Source: Aliivibrio sifiae
Lineage (GTDB): Bacteria > Pseudomonadota > Gammaproteobacteria > Enterobacterales > Vibrionaceae
Length of the DNA stretch: 64,000 bases
Direction of reading: 5' to 3'
NCBI RefSeq assembly: GCF_002954715.1
Contig: NZ_MSCP01000001.1
Location: 1,025,453-1,089,452, forward strand
In this document: one piece after another, positions 63,634-64,000 of the stretch
Layout: every line of letters starts with the position of its first letter
Position numbering within the stretch: position 1 is the first letter of the stretch
Made by a program: the position numbers and the translations under genes
The notes under the pieces: model-generated
What the model saw: the letters and a program-made list of their open reading frames with translations, nothing else
Database searches by the model: none
What the model was told of the DNA's origin: nothing

Positions 63634-64000
63634 ATGTCGGAATATTAATTAACAGAAGAAATAATTAAGTTGTCTCAATCGCAACTATCGGATGTTACTA
63701 AATCTGAATGGACTTTGTACGAAATATACGAAGCTGATGAGCCAGAGCGTTGTTTGTGTGGGCATTTCCCTATCATTGAAATTTGTAATTTTAAGAACAA
63801 GTTAAATCCTAACTATGCGACTGTTGGAAACTGCTGTGTTAAGAGGTTCATTGGTTTACCTTAAGATAACATTTTCCAAGCAATAAAGCGGGTTAGAAAA
63901 AACGATGATAAATCGCTAAATGCAGAGGCAATATCTCACGCTTACGACAAAGGTTGGATTAATGATTGGGGAAAAAAACTTTTATTTCGACGTTATGCGA
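63634..64000 (+). pseudogene. Decayed gene for a small Cys-rich conserved protein (runs off window)
   Basis: From ATG 63634 the frame reads MSEY, stop TAA at 63646-63648, then LTEEIIKLSQSQLSDVTK and on to ADEPERCLCGHFPII and GNCCVKRFIGLP, stop TAA at 63862-63864, then NIFQAIKRVRKNDDKSLNAE in the same frame. Near 63969 the frame shifts by one base: after INDW the best reading is EKNFYFDVMR. The continued sense across two stops and a shift suggests one ancestral ORF that has decayed. The family resembles small proteins of phage or mobile regions with a CGH and NCC motif; function unknown. Confidence 0.6.

Overview
The window looks like a chromosomal segment of a marine Vibrionaceae, most probably Aliivibrio (A. 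fischeri group). The DNA is AT-rich. The gene set is vibrio-like: Hcp/VgrG type VI secretion, GH19 chitinase, PepSY plus PhoPQ-like regulators, a MobB-MoeA fusion, and a periplasmic formate dehydrogenase cluster with DUF3305/DUF3306. No rRNA, tRNA, CRISPR array, transposase or prophage was seen. The species call is inference.

Layout. 1-1205: 5' part of a type I DNA methyltransferase (hsdM, minus strand). 1636-8765: type VI auxiliary cluster with a sigma-54 promoter, hcp, vgrG, a DUF4123 adaptor and a LysM effector candidate, converging on a SUMF1-fold lipoprotein. 8982-13565 (minus): tupABC tungstate importer, mobA and mobB-moeA. 13849-17306 (plus): NtrC-type regulator and histidine kinase, divergent from tup. 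17589-26262: small ORF, glycosyltransferase, DedA-LssY protein, PhoQ/PhoP/PepSY set, BCCT transporter, three unknown proteins. 26348-28045: chitinase. 28232-35785: several GNAT acetyltransferases mixed with an SDR, a sulfurtransferase, a GST-like protein and a U32 protein. 36541-39432: large secreted alkaline-phosphatase-fold protein. 39471-47581: 5-oxoproline (pyroglutamate) utilisation island. 47950-53392: chemoreceptor, MltC-like transglycosylase, HD-GYP sensor. 53516-62801: fdhD and the formate dehydrogenase operons. The end holds a GNAT and a decayed gene.

The most interesting point is a regulatory link across about 40 kb. The tup promoter (minus, 13650-13635), the fdhD promoter (minus, 54416-54401), the DUF3305 promoter (54445-54460) and the ferredoxin/fdh promoter (55637-55652) all match TGGYAY-N5-TTGCK, a -24/-12 sigma-54 element. 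A distinctive palindrome, GACATTTTGTC and variants, occurs three times between tupA and the NtrC-type regulator. It also occurs as a long inverted repeat about 100 bp upstream of the fdh promoter. I infer that the kinase/regulator pair co-activates tungstate uptake, molybdopterin cofactor assembly and a tungsten- or molybdenum-dependent formate dehydrogenase as one regulon. This is inferred from sequence only.

Other points: the type VI cargo has no recognisable toxin domain and no same-strand immunity gene. The 5-oxoproline island joins pyroglutamyl peptidase, PxpABC, DUF1445, NRAMP and DUF969/DUF979 proteins next to a LysR regulator with a palindromic site. A short intergenic transcript (sRNA candidate) may lie at about 17450-17523. 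Non-autonomous repeats occur at 1238, 25570 and 36465.
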